From an uncultured Collinsella sp. (GTDB lineage: Bacteria > Actinomycetota > Coriobacteriia > Coriobacteriales > Coriobacteriaceae), in assembly GCA_902470365.1 (NCBI GenBank), contig CABRFZ010000002.1, forward strand, positions 70,261 through 134,260: DNA of 64,000 bases, given 5' to 3'. How positions within the stretch are numbered: the first letter of the stretch is position 1; each line of letters starts with the position of its first letter. Under the pieces are notes generated by a model that was not told the DNA's origin, ran no database searches, and was given only the letters and a program-made list of their open reading frames with translations. Made by a program: the position numbers and the translations under genes. Below are positions 16,049 to 24,618 of this stretch, one piece after another.

Positions 16049-16876
16049 ATGCAAACTTACGAATCGGACGCCAATATCGGAAACATTAAGCTCATCGCCG
16101 TCGACATGGACAAGACGCTGCTGACCGACGAGCGCGTGTTGCCGCAGGGTCTTGATGAGCGCTTGGACAAGCTCGCCGACGCCGGCATCGTATTCTGCCC
16201 CGCCAGCGGACGTCCAGCCCCCAAGCTCGAAGAGATGTTCGAGGGCATCAAGAACCGCCTCGCTTTTTGTCCCGACAACGGAGCGTGCGTGATCTATCGC
16301 GGCAGCTATATCTATAAGAGCAATATTGACGTGGAGCTGTATCAGCAGGTCCTGAGCCGCGCCTCGGAGGATCCGCGCGCTGTCCCCGTCCTGTGCTGCT
16401 TCGACGAGTTCTACGTGCTTGCCCGCGACCATCAGTACCACGACGAGATCAGCGTCTACTACAACACAATCAACTACGTCGACAGCTTTGAGGGCATTGA
16501 TTTCGAGTCCAACAAGATTTCGGTCTTCTTCCCCGGCTACGACGCCGAGCCCGCTTTCCGCGAGACCTATAGCCCCGAGTTCTCGGACAAGCTCTACGTC
16601 ACCAACGCCGGGCGCGAGTGGATCGACTTTATGAACCTGGGTGTCGACAAGGGCGCCGGCGTCGCGCACCTGTGCGAGCACCTGGGCATCGATATTGCCG
16701 ATGCCGCCGCCGTGGGCGATACCTACAACGACATCCCCATGCTCGAGCGCGTCGGCCACAGCTTTATCGTGGACAATGCCGAGGAGCACATGAACGCGCA
16801 CGCCAAGTGGCGCATTCCGAGCAACAACGACGGGGGCGTACTGACGCTCATCGACGCCATCTTGGCGGCTCGCTAA
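16049..16876 (+). CDS. Cof-type HAD-IIB family phosphatase
   Basis: A 275-residue HAD phosphatase of the Cof/YbiV subfamily. Motif I is IAVDMDKTLLTD (about residues 15-26), motif II is in CPASGRP (about residue 53), and motif IV is AAVGDTYNDIPML (about residues 224-236). A C2-type alpha/beta cap lies between motifs II and III. Members dephosphorylate sugar phosphates, FMN or pyridoxal phosphate; the substrate here is unknown. ACGAAAGG lies upstream of the ATG. The large inverted repeat at 16887 follows directly. Confidence 0.87.
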   Translation: MQTYESDANIGNIKLIAVDMDKTLLTDERVLPQGLDERLDKLADAGIVFCPASGRPAPKLEEMFEGIKNRLAFCPDNGACVIYRGSYIYKSNIDVELYQQVLSRASEDPRAVPVLCCFDEFYVLARDHQYHDEISVYYNTINYVDSFEGIDFESNKISVFFPGYDAEPAFRETYSPEFSDKLYVTNAGREWIDFMNLGVDKGAGVAHLCEHLGIDIADAAAVGDTYNDIPMLERVGHSFIVDNAEEHMNAHAKWRIPSNNDGGVLTLIDAILAAR

Positions 16877-16886
16877 CGCGCTCGTC

Positions 16887-17015
16887 GGACCTGGCCGGGT
16901 GGCATGGGTTAACTTTTCGCTCGGTCAGGTCCTGCGCAAGACGAAAGCCACATTAAGTGGCTTTCTTTGCGTGCGGAATCTACGAAAAGTTAACCCATGC
17001 CACCCGGCCAGGTCC
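16887..17015. repeat. 33-bp perfect inverted repeat enclosing an inner hairpin
   Basis: Arms at 16887-16919 and 16983-17015 are exact complements over 33 bp. The 63-base interior contains another stem, GAAAGCCAC-ATTAA-GTGGCTTTC (about 16943-16965), followed by TTTG, which could be the terminator of the preceding phosphatase gene. CAGGTCCTGCG occurs both inside (from 16926) and at the right end (from 17009). The long perfect arms suggest a small mobile palindrome or very recent formation. Confidence 0.8.
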
Positions 17016-17082
17016 TGCGGTGACTTGCTTGCCGCCTAGATAGCGTCTTGGCGCCTAGATACTTGGCTGATTTTTCGGAATG

Positions 17083-17116
17083 AAGGGGGCTCCTTGTTGG
17101 CAAGGAGCCCCCTTCT
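17083..17116. terminator. polA terminator hairpin
   Basis: A perfect GC stem (AAGGGGGCTCCTTG arm and complement) with a 5-base loop lies 35 bases after the polA stop. T-rich bases follow on both strands only weakly, so it may serve both converging transcripts. Confidence 0.6.
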
Positions 17117-17149
17117 GCTTTTGGCTACTTTGGGGTTGTTAGTACGTCT

Positions 17150-19900
17150 TTATTTGGCATCGGCCCAGGTTATGCCGGTGCTGGCTTCGGCGATCAACGG
17201 TACGCGGAGGTCCACTACGTGCTCCATGACGTCGCGGACCATCGCGGTGAGTGCCTCAACCTCATCCACTGGGCACTCAAAGTCAAGTTCGTCGTGTACC
17301 TGCAGAATCATGTGGGCGGCAAAGCCCTCTTCTTCCAGGCGGCGGCTTACGCGGGCCATGGCGATCTTGATGATGTCTGCTGCGGTGCCCTGCATGGGGT
17401 GGTTCATGGCCGTGCGCTCACCAAAGCCACGGAGTTGCGGGTTTTTGGCCTTGAGCTCCGGAATATGGCGTCTGCGGCCGTACATGGTCTCGGCGTAGCC
17501 CGTCTGCTTGGCGCGCGCCACCACATTGTCGAGGAACGTTCGCACGCCCGGGTAGGCCTCGTAGTAGCGATCGATCATATCGCGCGCCTCGGCCATCGAG
17601 ATATGCAGCGACTGCGACAGGCCATAGGCCTGCTGGCCGTACACGATGCCAAAGTTCACGGCCTTGGCGCGGCTGCGCAGGTCGGGTGTCACCTCGGACA
17701 CCGGCACGCCAAATACACGCGCCGCCGTCTCGGCATGGAAGTCCTCGCCCTCGTTAAAGGCACGTACCAGATGTTCATCACCCGAAAGATGCGCGAGCAG
17801 GCGCAGCTCGATCTGCGAGTAGTCCACCGCCAAAAAGACGCTGCCCTCGCCCGCCGAGAACGCCGTCTTGACGGTACGCCCCAGCTCCGAGCGCGTCGGA
17901 ATGTTCTGCAGGTTCGGGTCGCTCGAAGACAGGCGCCCCGTCGCGGTGATGGTCTGGTTGTACGTGGTGTGCACGCGACCGTCACCACGGCGCAGCGGGC
18001 CCAGCGTATCCAGATAGGTCGACTTGATCTTGGACTTCTCACGCCAGTCCAAGATCAGACGCACGATCTCGTGGTCGCGGGCAAGATCGCTCAACACCTT
18101 GGCGTTGGTCGAATAATAGCCGCGCTTGGTCTTCTTGAGGCCCTTGGTCGGAAGCCCCATCACATCAAAGAGTACGTGCGACAGCTGCATGGGGCTGCCA
18201 ATATTAAAGGTCTCGTCACCGGCAAGGTCGCGAATGCTTCGCTCGACCTCGGTGATCTGGGTCGCCAGGCCCTCGGACAGACTGCGCAGGCGGTCGGGGT
18301 CCACGAGCATGCCCGCGCGCTCCATCTTGGCAAGCACCGGCACGAGTGGCATCTCGATGCCATCGAACACGTTGACAGCGTTCTCGCGGGCCATGCGGTC
18401 GCGCAGTGGTGCGACCAGCGCCAGCGTCAAGGCCGCCGTGCGAGCGGCGGGCGCAGGAGCGTCCTCGACAGCATCCTCTGCACCGCGCGCCGCAGGCAGC
18501 GCCATCTGCAGATAGGTATCGGCCAGATACGCCTCATCGAACTCGGAGCGGTCGGAATCCAGCAGGTAGGCGGCAACCACGGTATCGAAGATGCGCGTGG
18601 AATCGGCAGACAGCGGGTCCATGAGCTCGGGCTCAGAGGAATCGATAGGAGAAAGCTCGTGCAGCAGCGCCTTCATGTCCGGACTCGCCACGCGGCCCTC
18701 CATAAACAGGCGCGCGAGCACGCCGGCAATCACGCCGTTGGCGAAGTCAAAGCCTTCAACCTCAGCCGCCGCACCGCCGTCGCCCTCCTCGAGCGCGAAC
18801 AGGCCCTTGGACGTCGCCAGCCACAGCGTGCGCGTCAGTCCAAAGAGCGCGCCCTCTTCCTTGTCGTCGTCCACCACGGCGGCAACCCACTCGCCGGCAT
18901 CAATCGCGCGGGAGACCTCAGCCGCAACGGCACCAAGCGCGTCGGCATCGCCCGCGGCTGCGCGAACCATCGCAGGCATCTCAAGCACACTGGAGGCAGC
19001 AGCAGCCCCGCCCTCGCCGCCAATCAGCGCCAAGAAACGGTTCTGCATGGCGGTGATACCGAGCGTGCCCAGCGCCGCGGAAACCTCATCGGCAGAATAC
19101 GCCGGGAAGGACGTCGCCTCAAAATCGAGCTCAACGGGCGCATCGGTGCGGATGGTCGCGACCTTGCGGCTCAGCAGAGCGTCATCGATGTGCGCACGCA
19201 GGTTCTCGCCCATCTTGCCCTTGACCTCGTCAGCATGCGCGATGACCTCGTCCAGGCTACCGTACTGCGCAATGAGCGCGCTCGCCTTTTTGGGGCCGAT
19301 GCCCGGCACGCCGGGGATGTTATCGGACGTGTCGCCCTTCAGACCATAAAAGTCGGGCACGAGCGCCGGCGTGATGCCGTGATACAGATCGTCCACGCTC
19401 TCGGGCGTCATGATCGCCACGTCGGACAGGCCCTTGCGGGTCGAGACCACGTTGACGTGCTCGGTCACGAGCTGATACATATCGCGATCACCGGTCACCA
19501 GCAGCATGTCACAGCCGGCCTGCTCGCCCAGGCGCGCCATAGTGCCCAGGATATCATCGCCTTCCCAGCCCTCGGACTGCAAAATCGGCACGTTGAGCGC
19601 GGCGAGCAGCTCCTTAATCATGGGAAACTGCGCATGCAGATCGGGGTCCATGGGCGGGCGCTGAGCCTTGTACTGCGGCAGCATCTCCATGCGCACGCGC
19701 GGCTTGCCCTTGTCAAACGCCACAACAACGCCGTCGGGATTAAAGGCGTCAATCATCTTGAGGAACATATTCAAAAAGCCAAAGATCGCGTTGGTGGGAC
19801 GACCGTCCGGCGCGTTCATGGTCGGCGGCACGGCGTGGAAGGCGCGGTGCATGAGCGAGTTGCCGTCGATGACGGCAAAGGTACGGCGCTTGTCAGACAT
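17150..19900 (-). CDS. polA: DNA polymerase I
   Basis: The 916-residue product has the 5'-3' exonuclease domain at residues 1-290 (VIDGNSLMHRAF, EGDDILGT, helix-hairpin-helix GVPGIGPKKA), a middle region that lacks the DEDD proofreading residues, and a family A polymerase domain from about 590. Motif A is VDYSQIELRLLAH, motif B RAKAVNFGIVYG, motif C QVHDEL. It removes RNA primers and fills gaps. Proofreading is probably absent, as in many Gram-positive PolA proteins. The ATG at 19900 follows GCGAGGT; a GTG 13 codons upstream is less likely. Confidence 0.95.
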   Translation of the reverse strand: MSDKRRTFAVIDGNSLMHRAFHAVPPTMNAPDGRPTNAIFGFLNMFLKMIDAFNPDGVVVAFDKGKPRVRMEMLPQYKAQRPPMDPDLHAQFPMIKELLAALNVPILQSEGWEGDDILGTMARLGEQAGCDMLLVTGDRDMYQLVTEHVNVVSTRKGLSDVAIMTPESVDDLYHGITPALVPDFYGLKGDTSDNIPGVPGIGPKKASALIAQYGSLDEVIAHADEVKGKMGENLRAHIDDALLSRKVATIRTDAPVELDFEATSFPAYSADEVSAALGTLGITAMQNRFLALIGGEGGAAAASSVLEMPAMVRAAAGDADALGAVAAEVSRAIDAGEWVAAVVDDDKEEGALFGLTRTLWLATSKGLFALEEGDGGAAAEVEGFDFANGVIAGVLARLFMEGRVASPDMKALLHELSPIDSSEPELMDPLSADSTRIFDTVVAAYLLDSDRSEFDEAYLADTYLQMALPAARGAEDAVEDAPAPAARTAALTLALVAPLRDRMARENAVNVFDGIEMPLVPVLAKMERAGMLVDPDRLRSLSEGLATQITEVERSIRDLAGDETFNIGSPMQLSHVLFDVMGLPTKGLKKTKRGYYSTNAKVLSDLARDHEIVRLILDWREKSKIKSTYLDTLGPLRRGDGRVHTTYNQTITATGRLSSSDPNLQNIPTRSELGRTVKTAFSAGEGSVFLAVDYSQIELRLLAHLSGDEHLVRAFNEGEDFHAETAARVFGVPVSEVTPDLRSRAKAVNFGIVYGQQAYGLSQSLHISMAEARDMIDRYYEAYPGVRTFLDNVVARAKQTGYAETMYGRRRHIPELKAKNPQLRGFGERTAMNHPMQGTAADIIKIAMARVSRRLEEEGFAAHMILQVHDELDFECPVDEVEALTAMVRDVMEHVVDLRVPLIAEASTGITWADAK

Positions 19901-20066
19901 ATTGAATACCTCGCTTTGGGCTGGGCACGGTTTGCTCACACCAGTTTACACGCTCCCCGCCCCGCGGCCACCGCACATCAGGCTTCCCTGCCGCCGTGAG
20001 CCCGCGCGTGATACGATGGCTCACGGTACATCAACCAGCACGATCGATCCGAAAGGAGCCTGCGTC

Positions 20067-21464
20067 ATGGAGCGTCCCTGCGCATGGAAAAAGTACACGC
20101 CACAGCAAATCGAGGAGCTAGAGGAGCTTTGCCGCGGCTATAAGCAGTTTTTGAGCGAGAACAAGACCGAGCGCCTGTGCGTCAAGACCGGTATCAAGAT
20201 GGCCGAGGAGGCGGGTTACGTCAATCTGGAGACCGTGATCGCCGAGGGCCGCGCGCTCAAGGCCGGCGACAAGGTGTACGCCGCCAATCACGGCAAGGAC
20301 CTTATGCTCGTCAACCTGGGCACCGCCCCGCTCGAGCAGGGCTTTAACATCCTGGGCGCCCACGTGGACTCGCCGCGCCTGGACCTTAAGCAGAATCCCG
20401 CCTTCGAGGCCGGCGACATGGCCTACCTCGACACGCACTACTATGGCGGCGTCAAGAGCTACCACTGGGTCGCTTCCCCGCTCGCACTCGTAGGCGTCAT
20501 CTGCAAAAAGGACGGCACCACCGTCGACATCAACATCGGCGACAAGGCGGACGACCCGGTCTTTACCATCTCCGACCTGCTGATCCACCTCTCGAGCGAG
20601 CAGATGGCCAAGCCCGCCAAGGATGCCGTCGATGCCGAGATCCTCGACGTGATCGTGGGCGGCCGCCCCGTCAAGTTTGACGAGGACGACAAGGACGCTC
20701 CCAAGGAGCCCGTCAAGCAGATGTTCCTGGATATCCTCAAGGAGCAGTACGAAGTCGAGGAGGAGGACTTCCTCTCCGCCGAGATTGAGGTCGTGCCCGC
20801 CGGCCCGGCCCGCGACATGGGCCTCGACCGCTCCATGATTCTGGGCTATGGCCACGACGATCGCGTTTGCGCCTATCCGTCCATGCTCGCCCAGATCGAC
20901 GTCGCCAACGTGGAGCGCACGAGCATCACACTCATCGTCGACAAGGAGGAGATTGGCTCCGTGGGTGCCACCGGCATGACGAGCCGCTTCTTCGAGAACA
21001 CCGTCGCCGAGATCATGACGCTCGCCGGCGAGGATAGCCCGCTGGCCCTGCGCCGTGCACTCGCCCACAGCCGCATGCTCTCCTCCGACGTGTCCGCCGG
21101 CTTCGACCCGGGCTACGCCGGCAAGTTCGAAACCAAGAACGCGGCCTTCATGGGTCGCGGCCTGTGCTTCAACAAGTACACGGGCAGCCGCGGCAAGGGC
21201 GGTTCAAACGACGCCGACGCCGAGTACGTGGCCCTCGTCCGCGACATCATGGACGAGGCCGGCGTGGACTTCCAGACCTGCGAGCTCGGCCGCGTCAACG
21301 CGGGCGGCGGTGGCACCATCGCCTACATCATGGCCAAGTACGGCATGAACGTCATCGACTCCGGCGTTGCCGTCCTGTCCATGCATGCCCTGTGGGAGGT
21401 CGCCAACAAGGCCGATATCTACGAGGCCTATCGCGGCTACAAGGCCTTCATCGAGCGCGCCTAA
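20067..21464 (+). CDS. M18 family aspartyl aminopeptidase
   Basis: A 465-residue zinc aminopeptidase. Metal ligands are visible in GAHVDSPRLDL (about residues 97-107), VDKEEIGSVGATG (about 291-303, catalytic and bridging acids) and the C-terminal SMHALWE. Length and the long insertion rich in acidic residues fit the bacterial M18 group. It removes N-terminal acidic residues from peptides in the cytoplasm. The start follows GAAAGGAG. It is divergent from polA; the promoter region between them is only about 165 bases. Confidence 0.92.
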   Translation: MERPCAWKKYTPQQIEELEELCRGYKQFLSENKTERLCVKTGIKMAEEAGYVNLETVIAEGRALKAGDKVYAANHGKDLMLVNLGTAPLEQGFNILGAHVDSPRLDLKQNPAFEAGDMAYLDTHYYGGVKSYHWVASPLALVGVICKKDGTTVDINIGDKADDPVFTISDLLIHLSSEQMAKPAKDAVDAEILDVIVGGRPVKFDEDDKDAPKEPVKQMFLDILKEQYEVEEEDFLSAEIEVVPAGPARDMGLDRSMILGYGHDDRVCAYPSMLAQIDVANVERTSITLIVDKEEIGSVGATGMTSRFFENTVAEIMTLAGEDSPLALRRALAHSRMLSSDVSAGFDPGYAGKFETKNAAFMGRGLCFNKYTGSRGKGGSNDADAEYVALVRDIMDEAGVDFQTCELGRVNAGGGGTIAYIMAKYGMNVIDSGVAVLSMHALWEVANKADIYEAYRGYKAFIERA

Positions 21465-21477
21465 TCAACCCTTAATC

Positions 21478-21544
21478 AGTTGCGGTGAAATACGGACTAA
21501 ACTGGCCCATACACGGCCAAAACAGACCGTATTCCACCGCAACT
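21478..21544. repeat. Long hairpin repeat, GTTGCGGTGAAATA family (second copy)
   Basis: Outer arms of about 21 bp (two mismatches) run from 21478 and end at 21544, with an inner TGGCC/GGCCA stem. The first 15 bases, AGTTGCGGTGAAATA, are identical to those of the hairpin at 631. It lies between the aminopeptidase and yaaA, both on the plus strand, with TTCTTTTTTGG after it, so it can act as a terminator. Confidence 0.75.
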
Positions 21545-21567
21545 TCTTTTTTGGCAGAGGAGAGTCC

Positions 21568-22377
21568 ATGCTGCAGGTCATCATTTCGCCCGCCAAGCAG
21601 ATGCGCGCGGCCCAAGATGCTTTTGAAGTCCTGGACATTCCACCTTTTGCGCACGAGACGGCTCGCCTCCACCGCGCACTGCTAGATATCGAACGAAATG
21701 AAGGCAGCGGCGGCCTGCAGGCGCTATGGAACGTGAGTGACAAACTGCTTACAACGTGCCTGGATATACTTCACGAATTTATGCCCGTCCCGAGCGATGC
21801 CGACCTCGCCGATCCCGATATCGCACGTCGAATCTCCCCCGCCGTCATGTCCTATCACGGCATTCAATACCAGAGCATGGCGCCCGAGGTCATGGATGCC
21901 GCACAGCTCGACTGGCTGCAAAACCATCTCTGGATCCTCTCGGGCCTTTACGGATGCGTGCGCCCCTTTCATGCCGTTGAACCGTATCGGCTGGAGATGG
22001 GCGCGAAGCTTGCCGTCGACGATGCCCGAGACCTCTACGCGTTTTGGGGCGACAAGCTCGCACGGGCCATCGCTCCGGCGGGCTCCAACGCTACAATCGT
22101 CAACCTCGCCAGCGTAGAGTATGCCAAAGCCGTTCTGCCCCACCTCGCGGGCGACGCCGCAGCCGTCACGTGCCTCTTTGGCGAGGGTATCCGCAACGGG
22201 AAGCCCATCCAACGGTCGACCGCCAGCAAAAAGGCGCGCGGCTCCATGGTGCGGTGGATGGCAGAAAACAAGCTCGAGGATGCAAGCGAACTTACCGCGT
22301 TCGACGTTGGTTATCGACACTTTCCCGAGCTTTCAAATAAAAATACTTTGGTCTTCCTGAACGAACAGGCCTTGTAG
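21568..22377 (+). CDS. yaaA: YaaA family peroxide stress protein (DUF328)
   Basis: The 269-residue product has the family start IISPAKQM, the central YHGIQYQSM-type segment, LSGLYGCVRPFHAVEPYRLEMG-like block (about residues 118-138) and the C-terminal KARGSMVRWM. E. coli YaaA lowers free iron and DNA damage during peroxide stress and binds DNA; the biochemical role in anaerobes is not established. GAGGAGAG precedes the ATG. Confidence 0.88.
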   Translation: MLQVIISPAKQMRAAQDAFEVLDIPPFAHETARLHRALLDIERNEGSGGLQALWNVSDKLLTTCLDILHEFMPVPSDADLADPDIARRISPAVMSYHGIQYQSMAPEVMDAAQLDWLQNHLWILSGLYGCVRPFHAVEPYRLEMGAKLAVDDARDLYAFWGDKLARAIAPAGSNATIVNLASVEYAKAVLPHLAGDAAAVTCLFGEGIRNGKPIQRSTASKKARGSMVRWMAENKLEDASELTAFDVGYRHFPELSNKNTLVFLNEQAL

Positions 22378-22417
22378 GACCACCGCTACTTTTGAATGTG
22401 CTGCCTAGGCACGGCGT

Positions 22418-22933
22418 CTATTCCGCCAAGCCGTCGGCTTTGGCAATTTCATTTGTCGAGCCGTCCTGATAGGTAATCTTGACATGCTCCACCTCGGACA
22501 CCTTGACGCCCGACGGGGGCTCCAGGCGCCATTCCGTCAGCGCGATATCCATTGTCGTGGGCACATCCCCTTGATCTTTGAGCTCGACCGACAGCGTCTT
22601 AAGCGACGCATCGAAGGTCACGCGCTCGATCTCTTCACCAGGAATGGATCCGCCACTCAGCTGCAACTGCGCAAACTCGTTGCGCGGATACCAATAGTCG
22701 CCCGGCGCGGCAACGGTATTGCCGCCCGCGACCTTCACTGTCATGATCGGCAGGGCATCGTCGGCCTCAAACTCCCACGCAGCGCCGCCGCGACCACCAA
22801 ACGTCCAGATACAAAAGGCAATCACCAACACGGCAAGCACCGCAAAACCAATCGCGACCAACCCATGGTGCGCGCGGCTCTCCTCGGCCGATACATCCCA
22901 TTGCGTCTCTCGATATAGATGCTTGTCTTCCAT
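22418..22933 (-). CDS. Hypothetical membrane-anchored protein
   Basis: A 171-residue protein with a short cytoplasmic N-terminus (MEDKHLYRETQWDVS), one transmembrane helix at about residues 27-49 (GLVAIGFAVLAVLVIAFCIW) and an extracytoplasmic beta-rich remainder. I do not recognise the family. GGGGAGG lies 6 bases before the ATG. It is convergent with yaaA and divergent from the TPP riboswitch and thiC. Confidence 0.7.
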   Translation of the reverse strand: MEDKHLYRETQWDVSAEESRAHHGLVAIGFAVLAVLVIAFCIWTFGGRGGAAWEFEADDALPIMTVKVAGGNTVAAPGDYWYPRNEFAQLQLSGGSIPGEEIERVTFDASLKTLSVELKDQGDVPTTMDIALTEWRLEPPSGVKVSEVEHVKITYQDGSTNEIAKADGLAE

Positions 22934-22958
22934 GTTCGCCTCCCCACAGGCACGCTCG

Positions 22959-22989
22959 TTGGCCCAATCGTACCCATTCAGGCTATACT
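22959..22989 (+). promoter_or_regulatory. Candidate thiC promoter
   Basis: A good -10 box TATACT at 22984-22989 lies about 16 bases before the first paired bases of the TPP riboswitch. The best -35, TTGGCC at 22959, is 19 bases away, longer than optimal. Confidence 0.45.
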
Positions 22990-23004
22990 TGAGCCCATGA
23001 CATA

Positions 23005-23094
23005 ACGGGGAGCTTGTAGGACAAGACGGCAGGCTGAGACTGGGCGCGCCCGCCCTGACCCGCAAACCTGATATGGGTAATGCCAACGAAGGGA
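23005..23094 (+). promoter_or_regulatory. TPP (thiamin pyrophosphate) riboswitch
   Basis: The conserved THI-box parts occur in order: ACGGGGAGC (P1/P2 start, about 23004), GGCTGAGA (about 23032-23039, pyrimidine pocket), and ACCTGATATGGGTAATGCC followed by AACGAAGGGA (about 23066-23093, pyrophosphate pocket and P1). It sits immediately upstream of thiC. The thiC ribosome-binding site is the GGGAG in the closing P1 strand, so ligand binding probably blocks translation initiation. Confidence 0.95.
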
Positions 23095-23103
23095 GCCGTG
23101 CCA

Positions 23104-24438
23104 ATGAGCACACAGACCGAGCCCAAGCTCGTCACGCAAATCGACTTCGCCCGCGCCGGGCAGATCACGCCGCAGATGAAGGAAGTCGCCGAGCGCGAGC
23201 ATCGCGACCCCGAGTACATCCGCGAGCGTGTGGCCGACGGCCGCATCGCCATTCCCGCCAACATCGTGCACATCAAAAAGGGCATGCGCGCCTTTGGTGT
23301 CGGTGAGGGCCTGTCCACCAAGGTCAACGTCAACCTGGGCATCTCGGGCGACAAGGCCGATGCCGCCGAGGAATGGAAGAAGGTCAAGATCGCCGAGGAC
23401 TTTGGTGCCGACGCCATCATGGACCTCTCAAACTCGGGCAAGACGCGCCAGTTCCGCCAGCAGCTCATCGACGAGACGCCGCTCATGGTGGGCACCGTCC
23501 CCATGTACGACGCCATCGGCTACATGGAAAAGCCGCTGGTCAAGCTTACCAAGGACGACCTGTTCGAAGTCGTGCGCGCGCACGCCGAGGACGGCGTGGA
23601 CTTTATGACCATCCACTGCGGCATCAACAAGTCGGTCACCAAGACCTTTAAGGAGACCGGCCGCCTGATGAACATCGTCAGCCGCGGCGGTTCGCTGCTG
23701 TTTGGCTGGATGGAGGTCACCGGCAACGAGAACCCGTTCTATGAGTTCTACGATGAGTTGCTCGAGATTTGCCACGAGTACGACGTGACGATCTCGCTCG
23801 GCGACTCCTGCCGCCCGGGCTGCCTCTACGACTCCAACGACGCCACCGAGACCGCCGAGATGATCGAGCTGGGCAAGCTGTGCAAGCGCGCCTGGGCAGC
23901 CGGCGTCCAGGTCATGGTCGAAGGCCCGGGTCATATGGCGCTCGACGACATCGCCGCCAACATGAAGCTGCAGAAGCGTCTGTGCCACAACGCCCCGTTC
24001 TATGTGCTGGGGCCGCTGGTGACCGATATCGGTGTGGGCTACGACCACATCACCGCAGCCATCGGCGGCGCCATCTCCGCGAGCTCGGGCGCCGACTTCC
24101 TGTGCTACGTGACGCCCGCCGAGCACCTGTGCCTGCCCAACGCCCAGGATGTGCTCGACGGCCTTATGGCCACTAAGATTGCCGCACACGCCGCCGACAT
24201 CGCCAAGAAGGTGCCCCACGCCCGCGACATGGACGACAAGATGGGCCAGGCGCGCCGCAAGCTCGACTGGGACGCCATGTGGAAGTGCGCGCTCGACCCG
24301 GTTACGGGCAAGAAGCGCTACGAGGAATCCCCCGCCGCCACCGAGGGCACCTGCACCATGTGCGGCAAGATGTGCGCCGTCCGCACCGTCAACAAGGTGT
24401 TCGAAGGCACGACAATCGACCTCGGTATGGAGGATTAG
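23104..24438 (+). CDS. thiC: Phosphomethylpyrimidine synthase
   Basis: The 444-residue product is a full ThiC: MVGTVPMYDA, HCGINKSVTK, SRGGSLLFGWM, SLGDSCRPGCLYD, VEGPGHMAL and a C-terminal cluster CTMCGKMC (about residues 418-425). The cluster binds [4Fe-4S] for radical SAM rearrangement of aminoimidazole ribotide to the thiamin pyrimidine HMP-P. The last two cysteines are one residue closer than in the CX2CX4C form of proteobacteria, as in other short ThiC proteins. The ATG at 23104 follows GGGAG of the riboswitch. Confidence 0.95.
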   Translation: MSTQTEPKLVTQIDFARAGQITPQMKEVAEREHRDPEYIRERVADGRIAIPANIVHIKKGMRAFGVGEGLSTKVNVNLGISGDKADAAEEWKKVKIAEDFGADAIMDLSNSGKTRQFRQQLIDETPLMVGTVPMYDAIGYMEKPLVKLTKDDLFEVVRAHAEDGVDFMTIHCGINKSVTKTFKETGRLMNIVSRGGSLLFGWMEVTGNENPFYEFYDELLEICHEYDVTISLGDSCRPGCLYDSNDATETAEMIELGKLCKRAWAAGVQVMVEGPGHMALDDIAANMKLQKRLCHNAPFYVLGPLVTDIGVGYDHITAAIGGAISASSGADFLCYVTPAEHLCLPNAQDVLDGLMATKIAAHAADIAKKVPHARDMDDKMGQARRKLDWDAMWKCALDPVTGKKRYEESPAATEGTCTMCGKMCAVRTVNKVFEGTTIDLGMED

Positions 24439-24530
24439 CTTTTACGAGGCAGTCCAGTATGCCTGCTGCAACGCCCGTCTATTGTTGACTTGTGAACATT
24501 TGCTTACATTTGCGTAAAGATTGCATCGCC

Positions 24531-24572
24531 CGCCCGGGTTCGGAATACAGCCGGCCCGGGCATCTTTATAAT
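24531..24572 (+). promoter_or_regulatory. Hairpin and -10 box between thiC and thiD
   Basis: CCCGGG (about 24534) and CCCGGG (about 24555) can form an imperfect stem after thiC. A consensus TATAAT follows at 24567-24572 with a weak AATACA 17 bases before it, about 47 bases upstream of the thiD start. thiD may therefore have its own promoter. No second THI box is seen. Confidence 0.4.
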
Positions 24573-24618
24573 GCGGGGTAAAAGACCCATTTGAATCCGA
24601 CCGGACAAGGGAGCGAAC

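Noticed and set aside
17219..19999. A 926-codon plus-strand open frame
   Set aside because: It mirrors polA on the opposite strand and shows no family motif.
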